DNA of 64,000 nt from Lachnocurva sp029100405 (GTDB lineage: Bacteria > Bacillota > Clostridia > Lachnospirales > Lachnospiraceae): the NCBI GenBank assembly GCA_046263755.1, contig JBJYZC010000008.1:71267-135266 (forward strand). Reading direction: 5' to 3'. A model generated the notes under the pieces. It saw only the letters and a program-made list of their open reading frames with translations. It did not search any database and had not been told where the DNA came from. A program made the position numbers and the translations under genes. Positions 62,108-64,000 of the stretch are shown one piece after another (the stretch's first letter is position 1; each line of letters begins with the position of its first letter).

Positions 62108-63881
62108 CCCTATCAATGTTAACTACCGTTATCAGTTTAATGCCGATCCGCGCAAGGGCGGAGAACTGCAGATCTGCCGTGAGGCAGCCGATCCCTCAAT
62201 GATTCTTTTCAAGGGTCGTTACTACATCTTCGCCTCCATGACACTGGGTGTCTGGGTGTCGGACGATCTGGCACACTGGGAGAACTATCGTCTGCCGGAG
62301 GGGCTGCCTTTCTATGATTATGCTCCGGATGTACGCGTAATCGGAGATTATGTGTACTTCTGTGCCTCTGCACGCGAGCACAGCTGTGACCGCTGGCGCA
62401 CGAAAGATGTTCTGAACGGCCCCTATGAGCGCATTGAAGGTTCTTTCCCATTCTGGGATCCGAATCTCTTCCTGGATGACGACGGGCGTGTATATTTCTA
62501 CTGGGGGTGTTCCAACGAGACGCCAATTTACGGTGTGGAGCTTGATCCTGAGACTATGCTTCCGAGGAGCGAAGCAGTTGCTGTCGTAGAAGGCCATCCC
62601 TTTGAGATCGGCTACGAGCGCATCGGTGAGGACAACAGCACACTTCCGGCCTCCGCGGAAGAGGTCGAGGCGAGATATCAGGCATATCTCAAGTCCAGGA
62701 ACATGACGGAGAGCAAGGTTCCTGAAAACCTTCGGCCACTGATCCGCGGCATGTTTTCCAACAAGCCTTATATTGAAGGAGCGTGGATGGACAAACATTG
62801 CGGGAAGTACTATCTGCAATACGCCACCCCCGGAACGCAGTACAATACCTATTCGGACGGCGTCTATGTGGGCGAAGGTCCGCTCGGTCCCTTCCGCCTG
62901 GCAGAAAACAACCCCTATTCCTACAAGCCCGGCGGCTTCCTTCCTGGCGCTGGCCATGGCTCGACGATGCAGGATAAGAATGGAAGCTTCTGGCATACGG
63001 CGACGATGCGGATCTCGGTGAATCATGACTTTGAACGCCGTGTAGGACTGTGGCCCGCGGGCTTTGATGATGATGGCGAACTTTTCTGCAACCAGCGTTA
63101 CGGAGACTGGCCGATGGCGCTTGAAGGTGACCCCTGGCGCGATCCGGCGTGGATGCTTTTGAGCGTGGGCAAGGCAGCGACCGCTTCTTCTTTTGTCCCT
63201 GGCCACGAACCTTCGATGGCAGTGGAAGAGAACGTGCAGACCTGGTGGCGGGCAGCAGGCAACAGCCGTAACGAGTGGCTGTGCGTCGATCTCGGGAAGC
63301 GATTCAAGGTGCACGCCGTGCAGATTAACTTTGCTGATGACAGGATCGACACTCCCTGTCCGGGAGAGATCCGTCCCGGCTCGCAGGCGCGCTACATCGA
63401 TGAAGCGGAGCGCATTACACAGTGGAAGCTGGAGGGGAGCGTTGATGGGGAAAAATGGTTTGTCATTGAGGACAAGTCCGACAGCGAAACCGATCTTTCC
63501 CATGATCTGATCATACGCGAGGAAGGTATTGATGTCCGTTATCTACGCCTGAGCGATATGGCTGTGCCCTTTGAGCAGGCGCCGTGCGTCTCCGGTCTAC
63601 GTGTCTTTGGCCTGGGGGATGGCGAAAAGCCAGCCGAGCCGGTCTTTTCCGCTGAGCGGACGGGAGATCTGGACATGACCATACAGATCAGGGAACAGAA
63701 GGACGCTTTGGGATACAACATCCTCTTCGGTTCCTCGCCGGAGAAGTTATATCACAGCTATCTGATTTTCAAGGCCGGCTCTCAGCGGGTCGGTGCGCTG
63801 ATCAAGGGCCGTGAATACTATGTTCGTGTGGATGCTTTTAATGAAAACGGTATCACTAAGGGCAAGTGTGTGAAACTGTAA
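62091..63881 (+). CDS. GH43-like glycosidase with F5/8 type C and FN3-like domains
   Basis: A 596-residue protein. The five-blade GH43 propeller occupies about 1-345: the first Asp in REAADPSMILFKG (putative base), DPNLFLDDDGRVYFYWG (second Asp) and the acid Glu in PYIEGAWMDKH. An F5/8 type C (discoidin) domain follows (about 360-500, EPSMAVEENVQTWWRA, NEWLCVDLGKRF), then a FN3-like end (about 515-590). Activity (arabinanase, xylosidase or galactosidase) is open. No signal peptide is apparent, unusual for a protein with a binding domain. ATG 62091 lies within the end of GH78. Confidence 0.85.
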   Translation: MKYICNPINVNYRYQFNADPRKGGELQICREAADPSMILFKGRYYIFASMTLGVWVSDDLAHWENYRLPEGLPFYDYAPDVRVIGDYVYFCASAREHSCDRWRTKDVLNGPYERIEGSFPFWDPNLFLDDDGRVYFYWGCSNETPIYGVELDPETMLPRSEAVAVVEGHPFEIGYERIGEDNSTLPASAEEVEARYQAYLKSRNMTESKVPENLRPLIRGMFSNKPYIEGAWMDKHCGKYYLQYATPGTQYNTYSDGVYVGEGPLGPFRLAENNPYSYKPGGFLPGAGHGSTMQDKNGSFWHTATMRISVNHDFERRVGLWPAGFDDDGELFCNQRYGDWPMALEGDPWRDPAWMLLSVGKAATASSFVPGHEPSMAVEENVQTWWRAAGNSRNEWLCVDLGKRFKVHAVQINFADDRIDTPCPGEIRPGSQARYIDEAERITQWKLEGSVDGEKWFVIEDKSDSETDLSHDLIIREEGIDVRYLRLSDMAVPFEQAPCVSGLRVFGLGDGEKPAEPVFSAERTGDLDMTIQIREQKDALGYNILFGSSPEKLYHSYLIFKAGSQRVGALIKGREYYVRVDAFNENGITKGKCVKL

Positions 63882-63892
63882 GGAGACCAGCT

Positions 63893-63910
63893 ATGAAAAG
63901 TCAAGCATAA
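63893..63910 (+). pseudogene. Gene start cut after five codons, at the window edge
   Basis: AAGGAGACC is followed nine bases on by ATG and the frame MKSQA then TAA. A good ribosome-binding site with a five-codon frame suggests the beginning of the next operon gene was severed. The remaining 90 bases (to 64000) hold no open frame that I can identify; GGGTAACTC... at 63950 on may be the end of an inserted element, but nothing can be proved inside this window. Confidence 0.35.
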
Positions 63911-64000
63911 ATTAGCAGAAAATTATCTTTTTGTCTTGTGGCTAAAAAAGGGTAACTCTAATAGAGCTCCCATAAGGGTGCTTTTCAAAGTCTACTATGA

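Noticed and set aside
62196..63503. 435-codon minus-strand frame
   Set aside because: It is antisense to the GH43 gene and has no recognisable motif or ribosome-binding site.

Overview
The window looks like a chromosome segment of an anaerobic, carbohydrate-fermenting Firmicute, most likely a gut Lachnospiraceae-type Clostridium. Supporting this: a pyruvate phosphate dikinase with highly biased codons, a DUF1858/DUF438 protein, paired YhgE/Pip membrane proteins, a phosphorolytic GH94 enzyme, a permuted GH3 glucosidase, a T-box leader and many intracellular glycoside hydrolases. No rRNA or tRNA gene, CRISPR array, complete insertion sequence or origin was recognised. The assignment rests on gene content and is an inference.

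Layout. 0-2.3 kb: 3' part of ppdK. 2.3-6.9 kb: an AT-rich, rearranged strip with a repeat cluster, a palindrome, a chimeric remnant (AAA ATPase start joined to a MATE end), a regulator/nucleotidyltransferase pair resembling an AbiEi/AbiEii toxin-antitoxin system, a near-perfect promoter followed closely by a terminator, an intact MATE exporter and a second MATE fragment. 6.9-13.9 kb: housekeeping genes (HAD phosphatase, apt, two peptidases, a DUF438/hemerythrin/PAS protein, a GNAT-like protein, a small unknown protein). 14-18.7 kb: a leftward three-gene operon of two YhgE/Pip proteins around a small membrane protein, divergent from a DAHP synthase at 18.9 kb. 20.2-26.8 kb: small alarmone synthetase, OmpR-type response regulator, histidine kinase, cytoplasmic BMP-like protein, metallophosphoesterase and pepT, all tightly spaced. 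26.9-37.6 kb: a beta-glucan/cellodextrin region with an HTH-only LacI-like protein, GH94 phosphorylase, LacI regulator, a three-gene ABC sugar importer without its ATPase, and a domain-permuted GH3. 37.7-39.6 kb: T-box leader and a BASS-family transporter, followed by a relic of a second permuted GH3 gene.

39.6-52.7 kb is an L-rhamnoside locus: AraC regulator, rhamnulose-1-phosphate aldolase, an AraA/FucI-superfamily isomerase, rhamnulokinase, a second AraC regulator, GH78 rhamnosidase, GPH-type symporter and canonical GH3. 52.9-63.9 kb is a second glycoside locus: a 3-hydroxyisobutyrate-dehydrogenase-family reductase, AraC regulator, GPH symporter, GH2, TIM-barrel isomerase/epimerase, GH78 and GH43 with an F5/8C domain, the last four with overlapping or nearly touching ends. 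Its codon choice differs visibly from locus 1.

How the genes fit together: in both rhamnoside loci the hydrolases lack visible signal peptides and sit beside a symporter. The likely logic is import of small rhamnosyl glycosides, intracellular removal of rhamnose (GH78), cleavage of the remaining sugar (GH3, GH2 or GH43) and, in locus 1, entry of rhamnose into isomerase-kinase-aldolase catabolism. The strongest candidates for unreported biology are the alarmone synthetase/two-component/BMP-like operon, the T-box-controlled BASS transporter, and the promoter-terminator cassette between the toxin-antitoxin pair and the MATE gene.
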